From Pinirhizobacter soli (GTDB lineage: Bacteria > Pseudomonadota > Gammaproteobacteria > Xanthomonadales > Rhodanobacteraceae): a stretch of DNA of 64,000 bases. Positions 27,201-35,086 of the stretch are shown one piece after another. The stretch is taken from assembly GCF_015905305.1 (NCBI RefSeq), contig NZ_JADZLQ010000001.1, positions 310,001 through 374,000 of the forward strand. The letters run 5' to 3'. The translations under genes and the position numbers were made by a program. The number at the start of each line of letters is the position of its first letter. The first letter of the stretch is position 1. The notes below the pieces were generated by a model. That model was not told where the DNA came from. It did not search any database and saw only the letters and a list, made by a program, of their open reading frames with translations.

Positions 27201-27317
27201 CTCGTCCGCGCGGGAAGGACCCTGGCATCGTTCCTTCCTGTTTCCTTCAGGAACAGGGAAACCAAGAGCGCTCCCACGAGGATCAATACCCAAAAGAGCG
27301 TCGACTCAAAGAAGTGA
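24210..27317 (+). CDS. Membrane sensor histidine kinase with two-component propeller input and HisKA_3 core
   Basis: About 1035 residues. After a signal peptide (RLLVLLACPLLAAIG) comes a long periplasmic propeller with repeats such as GFLWLGTPNGLIRFDG, DLWIGYTFGGI and NIWVATEQGIDRFS, then a Y_Y_Y domain (about 670-735), one membrane helix (about 752-775) and the kinase. H798 in RIARDLHDTLLQG is the phosphorylated histidine, and N908 (EAVLNAFRHA) with DNGIGVSE forms the ATP site. Partners of this class are LuxR-type regulators; none is adjacent, the nearest is at 42220. ATG 24210 is preferred over TTG 24201. The last 40 residues are antisense to the convergent MFS gene and extend past the normal kinase end. 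Confidence 0.88.
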   Translation: MHFIRRAMTRLLVLLACPLLAAIGVPSLAWAVEPPHVVLPLATPSPYRFGLTQFQHRSYLSRDGAPANAQAMVQTPDGFLWLGTPNGLIRFDGVHFDRSPTDLLPKPGVSKLFAEPNGDLWIGYTFGGISVLHQGRILSVPDALLPGGSVLGFARTTDGSLWVATTRGVARQRNGHWDKVARPGDGDPEHEPQWLGRISGRLYLFEPRSAFVVDEKTGQLLATDFAKARHDQLGLPPSVPWRESDNVYWASLRDPSGALWVTREDREGITRVRWKNNEEAIAGEEHFGKKEGLSGEFGLSYFMDREGNIWVATEQGIDRFSASKFTPVVFPGKMSELTIAADHAGGLWVGSLRENALHLKDETPAVRIEGMGPGSDCSMVDRQGEVWMVGYADLQVYDGVRVTHIPPPPGTLRNDHGQVALQACQNLAEDADGDIWFSAAKVGVFRRSGGTWQLNGGLKDLPPGPAIRVIADDRGRIWLGYPSDRIVMIDHDQVTRYGPNDGLAIGNVISLYIQAAHVWAAGDGGIAYLASNNKFVAFHAQGGNALRGISGIVETSAGDLWLNSLDGVYRIAANQVEALLHDPGYQPSYELFTQDDGINGQPKPIRPGPSMVQSTDGRIWVATKQNLSWIDPSHIRYNKVAPAITISGFIANGKPWPLSSTPTLPPLTANLRIDYTAPALSMPERVHFRYRLQGVDNDWQEAGGRREAFYTSLQPGAYHFQVLAINEDGVPSLEPASFAFNLKPAFYQTVWFKSLLVGLAVLCAWFLYALRVSFIARRYRLLLHERSAERERIARDLHDTLLQGMQGILLQLELWTRGPTLSDAQRAGALTMEGKMRSMLIEGRDTIGALRQAHDHHADLIAGLLVAGNEAAAQSDTRFSLRLAGGPRTLLDDACEEVLAISREAVLNAFRHAQAEAVWVTVDYGAQALIVSICDNGIGVSELRIDECQSEGHWGMAGMRERAAKLGGKLLVTSSPGKGTAIEIEVPRRRAYASAPYLVRAGRTLASFLPVSFRNRETKSAPTRINTQKSVDSKK

Positions 27318-28465
27318 CGCTGCGGATCGATGGTCGGGGTTCCTACCGTTTTGCCGAGCTTACTGGCGAACACCGGGCCGACCAGGGCAGTGACGCTGAA
27401 AGTAATGAAATTGATCGCTCCCGTCGCACTGCCCTTGACGTTGTCGGGATTGGCTTCCTTGATGATGGTGTAAGGAATCATCGCCGCACCCGAAGCCACG
27501 CCGAACGCGAGCAACGTTACCGATGCGGGCAAGGCGCCCGGCGCAAAGGTCAACTGTAACGCGCATGCGAGCATCAGGCAGATGCCGATAATAAGTGCGC
27601 GCTTGCGCCGTCCCAGGGCATCGGCCAGCCAGCCGAATAGTGGGCAACCCAAAACCCAGCCAAGCGGCACCATGGATATGGCAAACACGGCGTCGTGATA
27701 GCTGAACAGCCGGTCTTCCTGGAAGAACCGGACACCCCACACCATATCGCCGATCGTCGTCGGCGCGAATAGCAGCCCGGACACGAGGCCGCACAGATAA
27801 GACTGGGGATTGCTGAACACTATCTTGTATGGCGCGAGGATGTTTCCGTGCGCCGCGGGATTCGCGGCAACCTGTTCCCTTGGCGTCATCACGAAGAGCA
27901 CGCCAGCCACGAGAAGCACGATGATGCCGAGCCCAATCCAGAATGCCGTGACTGTCACCACTCCATGAATGAGCGGACCGACCGCGATCTGTCCCATCGA
28001 TCCGCCAAGCATGCCGAAGCACTGCGTAAAGCCGATGGCTGTCGCCAGCTTCTTGGCAGAGAAACCATGCGAGGCCAGATAGACGGCACCGGTAAAGGCG
28101 AAGGCGGATCCCGCACCCTGAAGCAGTCGCCCTGCACTACCGATACTGACCGTTGGAATGGCGAACAGAATGCAGCCAAGAGCGAGCAACAGCATCCCCA
28201 TGGGGACAACATACTTCGATCCCCACCGATCCAGTAAAACACCTGCCACCAGGCTGGTCGTCGAATAGGTGTAGTAGTACAGGCCCAAGATTCCGCTTAC
28301 ACCCAAAACGCTCACGCCAAAAGCTTGCGAGAGTTCCGGCATCATCACCGCCGGCGCGGAGCGCGAGGCGTACTCCAGGAAATAAAATACCGACGCCAGC
28401 CCCCATGCGATGGCATAGGCTTTCGCGAAGGATGAATGGCTTGTAGCAGGGCTGTTCGCACTCAT
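27197..28465 (-). CDS. MFS transporter
   Basis: A 422-residue permease with twelve predicted helices. The MFS loop between helices 2 and 3 reads GVLLDRWGSKYVV, and the matching loop in the second half is GWLADALGRRKRAL. The N-terminal FLEYASRSAPAVMMPEL and the rest resemble the hexuronate/organic-anion porter group, so import of an organic acid is likely. Its last 121 bases overlap the 3' end of the kinase gene on the other strand. The promoter side carries ACTC box 2, 57 bases before the start. Confidence 0.85.
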   Translation of the reverse strand: MSANSPATSHSSFAKAYAIAWGLASVFYFLEYASRSAPAVMMPELSQAFGVSVLGVSGILGLYYYTYSTTSLVAGVLLDRWGSKYVVPMGMLLLALGCILFAIPTVSIGSAGRLLQGAGSAFAFTGAVYLASHGFSAKKLATAIGFTQCFGMLGGSMGQIAVGPLIHGVVTVTAFWIGLGIIVLLVAGVLFVMTPREQVAANPAAHGNILAPYKIVFSNPQSYLCGLVSGLLFAPTTIGDMVWGVRFFQEDRLFSYHDAVFAISMVPLGWVLGCPLFGWLADALGRRKRALIIGICLMLACALQLTFAPGALPASVTLLAFGVASGAAMIPYTIIKEANPDNVKGSATGAINFITFSVTALVGPVFASKLGKTVGTPTIDPQRHFFESTLFWVLILVGALLVSLFLKETGRNDARVLPARTR

Positions 28466-28521
28466 GACCGTCCCCGAAGGCGTATGAGCGCAATCTACTC
28501 ATTCCTTCTGCGCATATCGTT

Positions 28522-28533
28522 ACTCGAAAGAGT
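28522..28533. promoter_or_regulatory. ACTC box 2 (ACTCGAAAGAGT) before the MFS gene
   Basis: Perfect arms, and the repeat extends by one more pair (T before, A after). It lies 57 bases before the MFS start codon on the minus strand, in the gap between this gene and the kinase gene at 28609, and follows the same GAGTAAAT context as box 1. Confidence 0.55.
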
Positions 28534-28608
28534 AAATATGCCTCTGGCGACAATTCATTTTGTCCACTGCAACACGCAAATGTCCAAAGGCGTGCCCATA
28601 AGGCCACG

Positions 28609-29424
28609 TCAGGCCTGCCTGCCACCCCACCACCTTTTTCCAGACATATATAGAGAGTGGGATCTCATCAATATCAGACACCTTGGTACGACCAGGCTGA
28701 CGGTGGTTCCGCTGGAGGGCTGGCTTGCAATGGTCAGCCTTCCCCTTAGTTTCTCCGCACGCTCGCGCATGCCGTCAATGCCCCAATGGCCTTCTTTTCG
28801 GCGCAATTGAAGGTGCTGTTCGCTGACACCGATGCCATTGTCGTGGATCGTGATCTTCAGTCCGCGTCTTGCATACCTGACGAAGACTCCGATGGTATCC
28901 GCCTGTGAGTGATCAAACGCATTGCGCAGGCCCTCGCGCACGATGGCCAGCACCTCGATGCGCATCTTCGCCGGGAGCTTCCAGGGCTCGCCCTTGACCT
29001 TCAGCATGAAGTCGGCGTTCGAATCGGAGGCTTCACGCTCACCCAATTCCAGGACGACCCCCAACCAGTCCCTCACGCCGCCATCGGGCAAACGCAGCGC
29101 ATTGATCGCGTTGCGCCCATCCACCACGATATGACGAAGCTTTCGTTCAATCTTCGCAGCACGCTCGCGCTCGGCCTCCGGCAGGCTCAACGAAAGCACC
29201 TCGAACTCAAGCAAGATACCCTGCAGGCCCTGCAACAGCGTGTCGTGCAATTCCCGGGCGATGCGCTTGCGCTCGGCGCGCCTGTGGTCTTCCGGCAAAC
29301 GGCCGCCTTGCTCGGTGTCGTCAAGGCGCAGCCTGCTCAGGTTCCAGAACGCGAAGACCAGCGCCGTTCCGACACCCAGCGACCTCATCCAGCTTGAGTG
29401 GGAAATAGCCAGCCCGCTTCGCAC
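28609..29424 (-). CDS. HisKA_3 sensor kinase lacking a sensory domain
   Basis: A 271-residue kinase from GTG 29424 (ATG 29388 is an alternative). One membrane helix (SLGVGTALVFAFWNLSRL) precedes the kinase core: H60 in RIARELHDTLLQG, the ATP site EGLRNAFDHSQAD with DNGIGVSE, and GIDGMRERAEKL. The core is very like that of the large kinase at 24210, but the periplasmic propeller and Y_Y_Y domain are absent, as if 5' material had been lost. The start has a GGGGTAGG box, so it may still be made as a short kinase. No regulator gene is adjacent. The C-terminal tail after VPRC is longer than usual. Confidence 0.75.
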   Translation of the reverse strand: MRSGLAISHSSWMRSLGVGTALVFAFWNLSRLRLDDTEQGGRLPEDHRRAERKRIARELHDTLLQGLQGILLEFEVLSLSLPEAERERAAKIERKLRHIVVDGRNAINALRLPDGGVRDWLGVVLELGEREASDSNADFMLKVKGEPWKLPAKMRIEVLAIVREGLRNAFDHSQADTIGVFVRYARRGLKITIHDNGIGVSEQHLQLRRKEGHWGIDGMRERAEKLRGRLTIASQPSSGTTVSLVVPRCLILMRSHSLYMSGKRWWGGRQA

Positions 29425-29538
29425 AGAACCTACCCCGTTAGCCCAGACGCTTGCTCTGAGCTAACTTCTACCCCCATGTCTTCCTGATAAGAATTGGAAA
29501 ATTCTTGATCTTTTTTGTGAAAAAGAACAACGCGGGCC

Positions 29539-30801
29539 TCACAAGCTGCCTTTTCGGAGCCCAATGGCCACGTAGAGCTTCGCCAGCCACGCGGGATCTC
29601 CCAGATTTCCCCCTGCGATCTCCTCGATACGCTCAAGCCGGTAGTTCAGCGTATTGGGGTGGATCCCAAGAACTTGCGCGGTTTGCTTGCGCTTCTGGAA
29701 TTGCTCCAGATAGCACTCCAGGGTTCTTAGCAGATCCGGTTCGTGCGATAGACGCTCAATCAAAGATTCCAGGTAGCGAAGCACGTTGTCCGATCGCCTA
29801 GCGCCTTCGTTCAACGCGATGTCCGAATACCTGTAGACGTTGTCGCCCGCGCCCATACGCTCGCCCACATCCATCGCCTTGATCGCTTCGTCGACGGAAC
29901 AGGACCAGCCCGAAGGCCCCTGGCCCATCATTCCCACGCCGACCTGTTTGAACTCGGCCACGTTTGCGATCACCTGGGTGGCCAACTCACCCATCCTGCG
30001 GTCGCTGGCGAGGATGGAATCGCCCCGGATGCATGGAATCCACACGATCAATCGCCCGCGATACATCACGCGGACAAGATCGGCCGCATTGACCTTCGCC
30101 GTGCGCGCCACGACCACCAGCATCCTGTCCAGCTCCTTCTCAATGCGTGACGGAAACGTGTCCAGCACGTTGGAGTTGAAGGCAAGCGCCACCCGGCCGA
30201 TCGTCGGGTCAATACCGATGGTCTCCGACACCCGGTTGAATTCGCTCACGTCCGAAGAGGCGTCAAAGACCAGATTGCAAAGCTCATACCGCAGCGCTTC
30301 CTTCCACCGTGACTGCTCGTACTGCTCTTCCATATAGGCCACGGCTATGGCCCGGGCCATTTCGTCGAAGTGGTCAAGGAGATAAGGCGAAAGCTCGAAA
30401 AGAAGTTCGTTCTGGACATCCGGGTGCTCCGCGCCAAACTCCAGGTAGATAGTCCACAGTTCTTTCGAGCCCAGTCGGTAAGCCCTAAGCAGCGATGCCA
30501 GCGGAACGCCCTGATGGACACGCCTTCGCCCCACCTTTCGAAAGGGCTCCATGTCTTCGTCGGAGGGGTACTCGCCCGTCAAAATGGTGTTGCACCAAAG
30601 CACTGCGGAGAACCGGATCGACACCATGAAGTCGCTCTTGGTACCCAACGGGAGATTGGCATAGGCCGCGTCGCTTTGACTAATGGCCCTATAGGTCCTC
30701 TCCACGATTACCGTTGGGTCGCGCTGGTAAGCGGCCGTCATCTCGCGAAGCTTTCCCGTTACTCGTGGAATTTTCATGTCTAGATTGGCTTCCAAATCCA
30801 T
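29539..30801 (-). CDS. PucR/CdaR-type transcriptional regulator with RsbRD-like N-terminus
   Basis: A 420-residue regulator. The N-terminal 150 residues are helical with SDFMVSIRFSAVLWCNTIL and YLLDHFDEMARAIAVAYMEEQYEQS, as in RsbRD_N-type sensor domains. The central part is a degenerate GGDEF-like GAF region (VALAFNSN, GRLIVWIPC). The C-terminus is the PucR helix-turn-helix: LRTLECYLEQFQKRKQTAQVL followed by HPNTLNYRLERIEEI near 385-400. Such proteins often activate catabolic genes. ATG 30801 and ATG 30777 are both possible starts. It follows cyoD by 66 bases on the same strand, so it might be read through from the cyo operon. Confidence 0.8.
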   Translation of the reverse strand: MDLEANLDMKIPRVTGKLREMTAAYQRDPTVIVERTYRAISQSDAAYANLPLGTKSDFMVSIRFSAVLWCNTILTGEYPSDEDMEPFRKVGRRRVHQGVPLASLLRAYRLGSKELWTIYLEFGAEHPDVQNELLFELSPYLLDHFDEMARAIAVAYMEEQYEQSRWKEALRYELCNLVFDASSDVSEFNRVSETIGIDPTIGRVALAFNSNVLDTFPSRIEKELDRMLVVVARTAKVNAADLVRVMYRGRLIVWIPCIRGDSILASDRRMGELATQVIANVAEFKQVGVGMMGQGPSGWSCSVDEAIKAMDVGERMGAGDNVYRYSDIALNEGARRSDNVLRYLESLIERLSHEPDLLRTLECYLEQFQKRKQTAQVLGIHPNTLNYRLERIEEIAGGNLGDPAWLAKLYVAIGLRKGSL

Positions 30802-30867
30802 GGCAGGTCGCGTGCACCCAGTCTAATCCCTTGCGACGGGTTGAAAAATCTGCCCTTTGGCGGAAAG

Positions 30868-31260
30868 CTAACGCTGCATCTGCATGAGATGGTCCATGGG
30901 AAGCATGTTCCGGTTGAGATGCCCCATGATCCATATGGACCCGATGACGACGATCGCAATGATCAGTATCGCTGCCGCGAATGCCAGGACATTGGTCTTC
31001 TGGGCGGGCGCGGTATTGATATGCAGGAAGAAGATCAAGTGAACCAGCATCTGCGCAATCGCAAGGACCGCCAGCGCCGCCACGACACTGAATGGCGCCA
31101 TGCCGGTGCTTGGCGCGATGGCGAACGCGGCAATGGTCAGCGCACCGGCCAAGACGTAGCCGGTGATGTAGCCACGGAGGCTGCCATGGGCTTGCCGCCC
31201 TTCCAGGCCCGGGGTGCTCGCATCCCCGCGTCGTGGGTCGTGCCGCTGCTGCGCTGTCAT
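30868..31260 (-). CDS. cyoD: Cytochrome bo3 ubiquinol oxidase subunit IV
   Basis: A 130-residue protein with three membrane helices (YITGYVLAGALTIAAFAI, VVAALAVLAIAQMLVHLIFFLH and VLAFAAAILIIAIVVIGSIWIM). The QMLVHLIFFLHI phrase is the CyoD/COX4 signature. It assists assembly of subunit I. The start overlaps the cyoC stop (ATGA). No cyoE (haem O synthase) follows; the next gene is the PucR-type regulator, so haem O synthase must be encoded elsewhere. Confidence 0.9.
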   Translation of the reverse strand: MTAQQRHDPRRGDASTPGLEGRQAHGSLRGYITGYVLAGALTIAAFAIAPSTGMAPFSVVAALAVLAIAQMLVHLIFFLHINTAPAQKTNVLAFAAAILIIAIVVIGSIWIMGHLNRNMLPMDHLMQMQR

Positions 31261-31877
31261 AGATAGCCTCCGACCAGGTAGACGAACGTAAAGACGCCGA
31301 TCCAGACCACGTCCAGGACATGCCAGAAGAGGCTCAAGCACAGGAAGCGGCGCAGGATTGCCGGGGTAAATCCGCGCAGCAGGAATTGAACCAGCAGCAC
31401 GCCCAGCCACAGGATGCCGCATGTCACGTGCAATCCGTGCGTGCCTACCAGCGTGAAGAACGAAGAGAGAAAGGCACTGCGATCAGGACCATAACCCTTC
31501 GCCATGAGGTCGGAAAATTCGTGGATTTCCAGGGTAAGAAACGCGATACCCAGTACTGCCGTCACGAGAAATCCGATCAGCGCAACGAACTTGTTGCGCC
31601 GGTCGCACGCCAACATGGCGATACCGCAGGTAAAACTGCTGGTGAGCAGGCAGGCCGTCTCGACAAAGGCATTGCGCGCACTGAAAAGCATGTGGCCGTC
31701 AGGGCCGCCGTCGGTTGCCGTCCTGAGTACGGCAAACGCGGCGAACAATGCGGCAAACAGAATGCCGTCGCTCAGAAGGTAGAGATAGAAGCCAAAACCG
31801 GTGACATGCTGCCTGGAGGTCAGTTGAACTCCTGGATCCTCCGACGGCATATCCAATGAAGCACTATCGCTAGACAT
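31257..31877 (-). CDS. cyoC: Cytochrome bo3 ubiquinol oxidase subunit III
   Basis: A 206-residue integral membrane protein with five helices. It follows the CyoC/COX3 pattern: FGFYLYLLSDGILFAALFAAF in helix 1 and TLVGTHGLHVTCGILWLGVLL in a later helix, where the HGLH element is family-typical. It contacts subunit I and stabilises its function. It lies 18 bases after cyoB and overlaps cyoD. Confidence 0.92.
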   Translation of the reverse strand: MSSDSASLDMPSEDPGVQLTSRQHVTGFGFYLYLLSDGILFAALFAAFAVLRTATDGGPDGHMLFSARNAFVETACLLTSSFTCGIAMLACDRRNKFVALIGFLVTAVLGIAFLTLEIHEFSDLMAKGYGPDRSAFLSSFFTLVGTHGLHVTCGILWLGVLLVQFLLRGFTPAILRRFLCLSLFWHVLDVVWIGVFTFVYLVGGYL

Positions 31878-31895
31878 AGGTCCGTCCTTTACAGA

Positions 31896-33854
31896 TCAGG
31901 CAGCGTGAGGGTTTGCGCGCTCGAACAGGGCAACTTCCCTGGCCGACAGTTCGAATTCGTCGTTTTCGTCCCAGGACGACCACACGATCAGCGCGAAGAA
32001 CGCGACCAGGGCCAATATCCCCATCCACCAGATGTGCCAGATCATGCCGAAACCTCCAATGACGGCGAAGAAAGCAACGAAGAATCCAAGCCCCGAATTC
32101 TTGGGCATCTCTATCGCCTCAAAAGGCTCTTCCGGGGCGGTCGTGACCTCCTGCTTCGCTTCCCAATAGGCATCGATGCACGCCACTTGCGGAACCCTTG
32201 CAAAGTTGTAAGGCGGCGGTGGCGATGCCGTTGACCATTCCAGCGTGCGCCCGTCCCACGGGTCCGCACCTGCGCGCAGTGTCTGGCGCTTCTTGATGCT
32301 CCACACCAACTGGGTCGCCTGCAGAAGAATGCCGACAAAGATCAGGACAGCCCCGCCTTCGGCCACCAGCAGATAAGGCAGCCACGAGGGATCGTCGTAG
32401 TGGTTCATGCGGCGGGTCATACCCATGAAGCCAAGGATGTAGAGCGGCATGAAGGCCAGGTAGAAACCCACGAACCAGCACCAGAACGCCGCTTTGCCAA
32501 GGCCCTCGTGGAGACGAAAGCCGAAAGCCTTCGGAAACCAGTACGTCAGGCCGGCAAGGCACCCGAAGACTACGCCACCGATGATCACGTTGTGGAAGTG
32601 TGCCACCAGGAACAGGCTGTTGTGCAGCACGAAGTCGGCCGGCGGCACCGCCATCAGTACACCAGTCATGCCGCCTATGGTGAACGTCACCATGAAGCCA
32701 ATGGTCCACAGCACGGGTGAGGTAAAACGCACGCGGCCGCCATACATGGTGAACAGCCAATTGAAGATCTTCACGCCCGTGGGTATGGCAATCACCATGG
32801 TGGTGATACCGAAGAACCCATTGACGTCCGCACCCGATCCCATCGTGAAGAAGTGGTGCAGCCAGGTGGTAAACGCCAGGAGGGTAATTACCATGGTGGC
32901 CACCACCATGGACCGATAACCGAACAGCGGCTTGCGGGAGAACGTGGAAATGACCTCCGAGAACACGCCAAATGGTGGAAGAATCAGGATGTAGACCTCT
33001 GGATGACCCCACGTCCATATGAGGTTGATGTACATCATGGGATTTCCACCGCCATCATTGGTGAAAAAGTGCGTTCCCAGGTAGCGGTCCAGCAGAAGCA
33101 TGGCAAACGTCGCCGTCAGGATCGGGAACGCCGCAACGATCAACATGTTGGATGCCAGCGCCGTCCAGCTGAAGACGGGCATCATCGACAGGCGCATGCC
33201 CGGGGCGCGCAGCTTCAATAGGGTCGTCAGCAGGTTCACGCCCGAAAGCAGAGTACCCACACCCGAAATCTGCAGTGACCACAGGTAGTAGTCGACCCCT
33301 ACCCCCGGACTGAAAGGAAGCTCCGAGAGCGGCGGATAGGCCAGCCAGCCCGTACGGGAGAATTCACCGATGCCAAGGGACAGATTGATCAATAGCGCGC
33401 CGGCGGCGGTCAGCCAGAAGCTGACGGAGTTCAGTACCGGGAAGGCGACGTCGCGTGCGCCGATCTGCAAGGGCACCACGAAGTTCATCAACCCCACCAC
33501 GAACGGCATCGCCATGAAGAAGATCATGATCGTGCCGTGCGCGGAGAAGATCTGGTCGTAGTGTTCCGGTGGCAGGAAGCCGTGCCCGTTGCTGCTCGCC
33601 AGCACCTGCTGTGATCGCATCATGATGGCGTCGCTGAAGCCGCGAAGCAGCATCACCAGGGCCAGTAGCGTGTACATGATGCCTATGCGCTTGTGGTCGA
33701 CTGTCGTGATCCACTCGGTCCACAGCCATCCCCATTTCTTCTTGTAGGTGATCAGCGCAAGGATCGCCAGGATGCCAAGGATGAGCACGATGCACGTGCC
33801 CATGATGATGGGCTGGTCGAATGGAATCGCGCTTAGCGTAAGCTTTCCGAACAT
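31896..33854 (-). CDS. cyoB: Cytochrome bo3 ubiquinol oxidase subunit I
   Basis: About 652 residues, close to the 663 of E. coli CyoB and with the same numbering at the active centre. H106 (FSAHGTIMI) and H421 ligate haem b, H419 haem o, and H284, H333 and H334 bind CuB, with Y288 placed for the cross-link ([12 protein letters not shown]). R71, D75 and H98, which form the quinone site in E. coli, are also present. The enzyme oxidises ubiquinol, reduces oxygen to water and pumps protons at the cytoplasmic membrane. ATG 33854 is one base from the cyoA stop. Confidence 0.96.
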   Translation of the reverse strand: MFGKLTLSAIPFDQPIIMGTCIVLILGILAILALITYKKKWGWLWTEWITTVDHKRIGIMYTLLALVMLLRGFSDAIMMRSQQVLASSNGHGFLPPEHYDQIFSAHGTIMIFFMAMPFVVGLMNFVVPLQIGARDVAFPVLNSVSFWLTAAGALLINLSLGIGEFSRTGWLAYPPLSELPFSPGVGVDYYLWSLQISGVGTLLSGVNLLTTLLKLRAPGMRLSMMPVFSWTALASNMLIVAAFPILTATFAMLLLDRYLGTHFFTNDGGGNPMMYINLIWTWGHPEVYILILPPFGVFSEVISTFSRKPLFGYRSMVVATMVITLLAFTTWLHHFFTMGSGADVNGFFGITTMVIAIPTGVKIFNWLFTMYGGRVRFTSPVLWTIGFMVTFTIGGMTGVLMAVPPADFVLHNSLFLVAHFHNVIIGGVVFGCLAGLTYWFPKAFGFRLHEGLGKAAFWCWFVGFYLAFMPLYILGFMGMTRRMNHYDDPSWLPYLLVAEGGAVLIFVGILLQATQLVWSIKKRQTLRAGADPWDGRTLEWSTASPPPPYNFARVPQVACIDAYWEAKQEVTTAPEEPFEAIEMPKNSGLGFFVAFFAVIGGFGMIWHIWWMGILALVAFFALIVWSSWDENDEFELSAREVALFERANPHAA

Positions 33855-33855
33855 A

Positions 33856-34779
33856 TCAGTGCTCCGATCCAGCAGATGAAAGCGTGGTGCCTGGGTTGCT
33901 TGCGGAGACGCCTGACGTGGATTCCGGCCGCTTCGTGGCGTGGTCGATGGCGTGATCGAACAAGGCGCCTGAAGCCGGTGCGTAGTAAGCGACCCCGCTG
34001 GATTCATGCTTAGCCGCCAAACGGTCATAGACCGTCGCATCCAGTGGCGTAGCCGCCGACCTGGCCCGCTCAACCCACGCTTGGAATCCTGCCTCGTCGG
34101 TCGCCAGGACCTGGAAATGCATGTCGGAGAACCCAGCGCCGCTGTACTGGGCCGACAACCCCCGGTAGTTGCCCGGCTCGCTCGCCTGCAATTGCAATTG
34201 CGTCTGCATGCCCGGCATGGCGTATATCTGGCCGCCCAATGAAGGGATGAAGAACGAGTTCATCACGGTCGCCGAGGTCAGCCTGAAGGAGACGGGGGTA
34301 TCCACGGGTATCGCCAGCTCATTGACGCTGGCAACGCCCTGCTCTGGATAGATGAACAACCACCGCCAGTCCATCGCCACTACCTGGACGACAAGCGGCT
34401 TTCGCTTCGACGCCAGCGGCTGGTAGGGATCTAACTGGTGCGCACCGATCCACGCCAAGCTTCCAAGGAATAGGATGACAAGCAACGGGATCATCCAGAT
34501 GGAAAATTCGATAGCCCCGGAATACTCCCACCTGGGTCGATAAGTCGCCCGGGCGTTGGATGAGCGGAACCACCAGGCGAACCAGAGCGTTAGGAAGAGG
34601 ATGGGCGTAATCACCATCAGCATCGGAATCAGCGCCTCCAACAGGAGTTGCTTTTCTTGCGCCCCGACGGGCCCTTTTGGCACAAGAACGCCCTCGGTAC
34701 AGGCGCTCAAGAACGGACAACAGGCCATCACGATCGATAGACGAGCCAAAGGCGACAGTGCCGTGCTTTTACGCATCAT
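33856..34779 (-). CDS. cyoA: Cytochrome bo3 ubiquinol oxidase subunit II
   Basis: About 307 residues. A lipoprotein signal ([11 protein letters not shown], with the lipobox Cys) is followed by two membrane helices ([22 protein letters not shown] and [21 protein letters not shown]) and a periplasmic cupredoxin-like domain with [23 protein letters not shown] and [21 protein letters not shown]. As in other quinol oxidases, the CuA ligands of cytochrome c oxidases are missing. Adjacent ATGs at 34779 and 34776 could both serve as start. It is the first gene of the operon; a regulatory box lies 128 bases upstream. Confidence 0.93.
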   Translation of the reverse strand: MMRKSTALSPLARLSIVMACCPFLSACTEGVLVPKGPVGAQEKQLLLEALIPMLMVITPILFLTLWFAWWFRSSNARATYRPRWEYSGAIEFSIWMIPLLVILFLGSLAWIGAHQLDPYQPLASKRKPLVVQVVAMDWRWLFIYPEQGVASVNELAIPVDTPVSFRLTSATVMNSFFIPSLGGQIYAMPGMQTQLQLQASEPGNYRGLSAQYSGAGFSDMHFQVLATDEAGFQAWVERARSAATPLDATVYDRLAAKHESSGVAYYAPASGALFDHAIDHATKRPESTSGVSASNPGTTLSSAGSEH

Positions 34780-35086
34780 GAAGGGTCTCCGCGATCCCGC
34801 TAACGTTGTAGGTGCCAGGCCCAAAAGGGTCTTGGATAAAACTGTCCGGCAAGGAACAGACAGGACATCCCGTCTCGCTCACGACGAATCGGGCCGCCTC
34901 GTTCCAGACTCAAAAGTGTCGACACGCCCGGCCTTGTCGACAGCGCGGGGAAACCACATGGTTTTCGTACATATCCGGTCAATTGCGTACAAGCGGGCAA
35001 AGCGGCATCGGCGCTAACGTTTCTTCGATTCGCACGATTTGGTGCCTAGTCGCGCATTGACATCCATTGCAAAGGAGATCGTTACC
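34780..35086. other. Divergent intergenic region between cyoA and poxB
   Basis: This stretch of about 300 bases has no convincing gene. It holds ACTC box 4 (34908-34919) overlapped by the 10-bp palindrome GTGTCGACAC (34916-34925), and the poxB ribosome-binding site at its right end. Short open frames here have no recognisable product. Confidence 0.6.
34908..34919. promoter_or_regulatory. ACTC box 4 (ACTCAAAAGTGT) between cyoA and poxB
   Basis: One mismatch between the arms (ACTC against GTGT) but identical to box 5 at 43916 over the preceding G and all twelve bases. It stands 128 bases from the cyoA start and 167 from poxB, so it could serve either or both. Confidence 0.5.

Noticed and set aside
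27301-27316. ACTCAAAGAAGT near the kinase stop as another ACTC box.
   Set aside because: Spacing and arms differ from the six boxes, and it lies in coding sequence on both strands.
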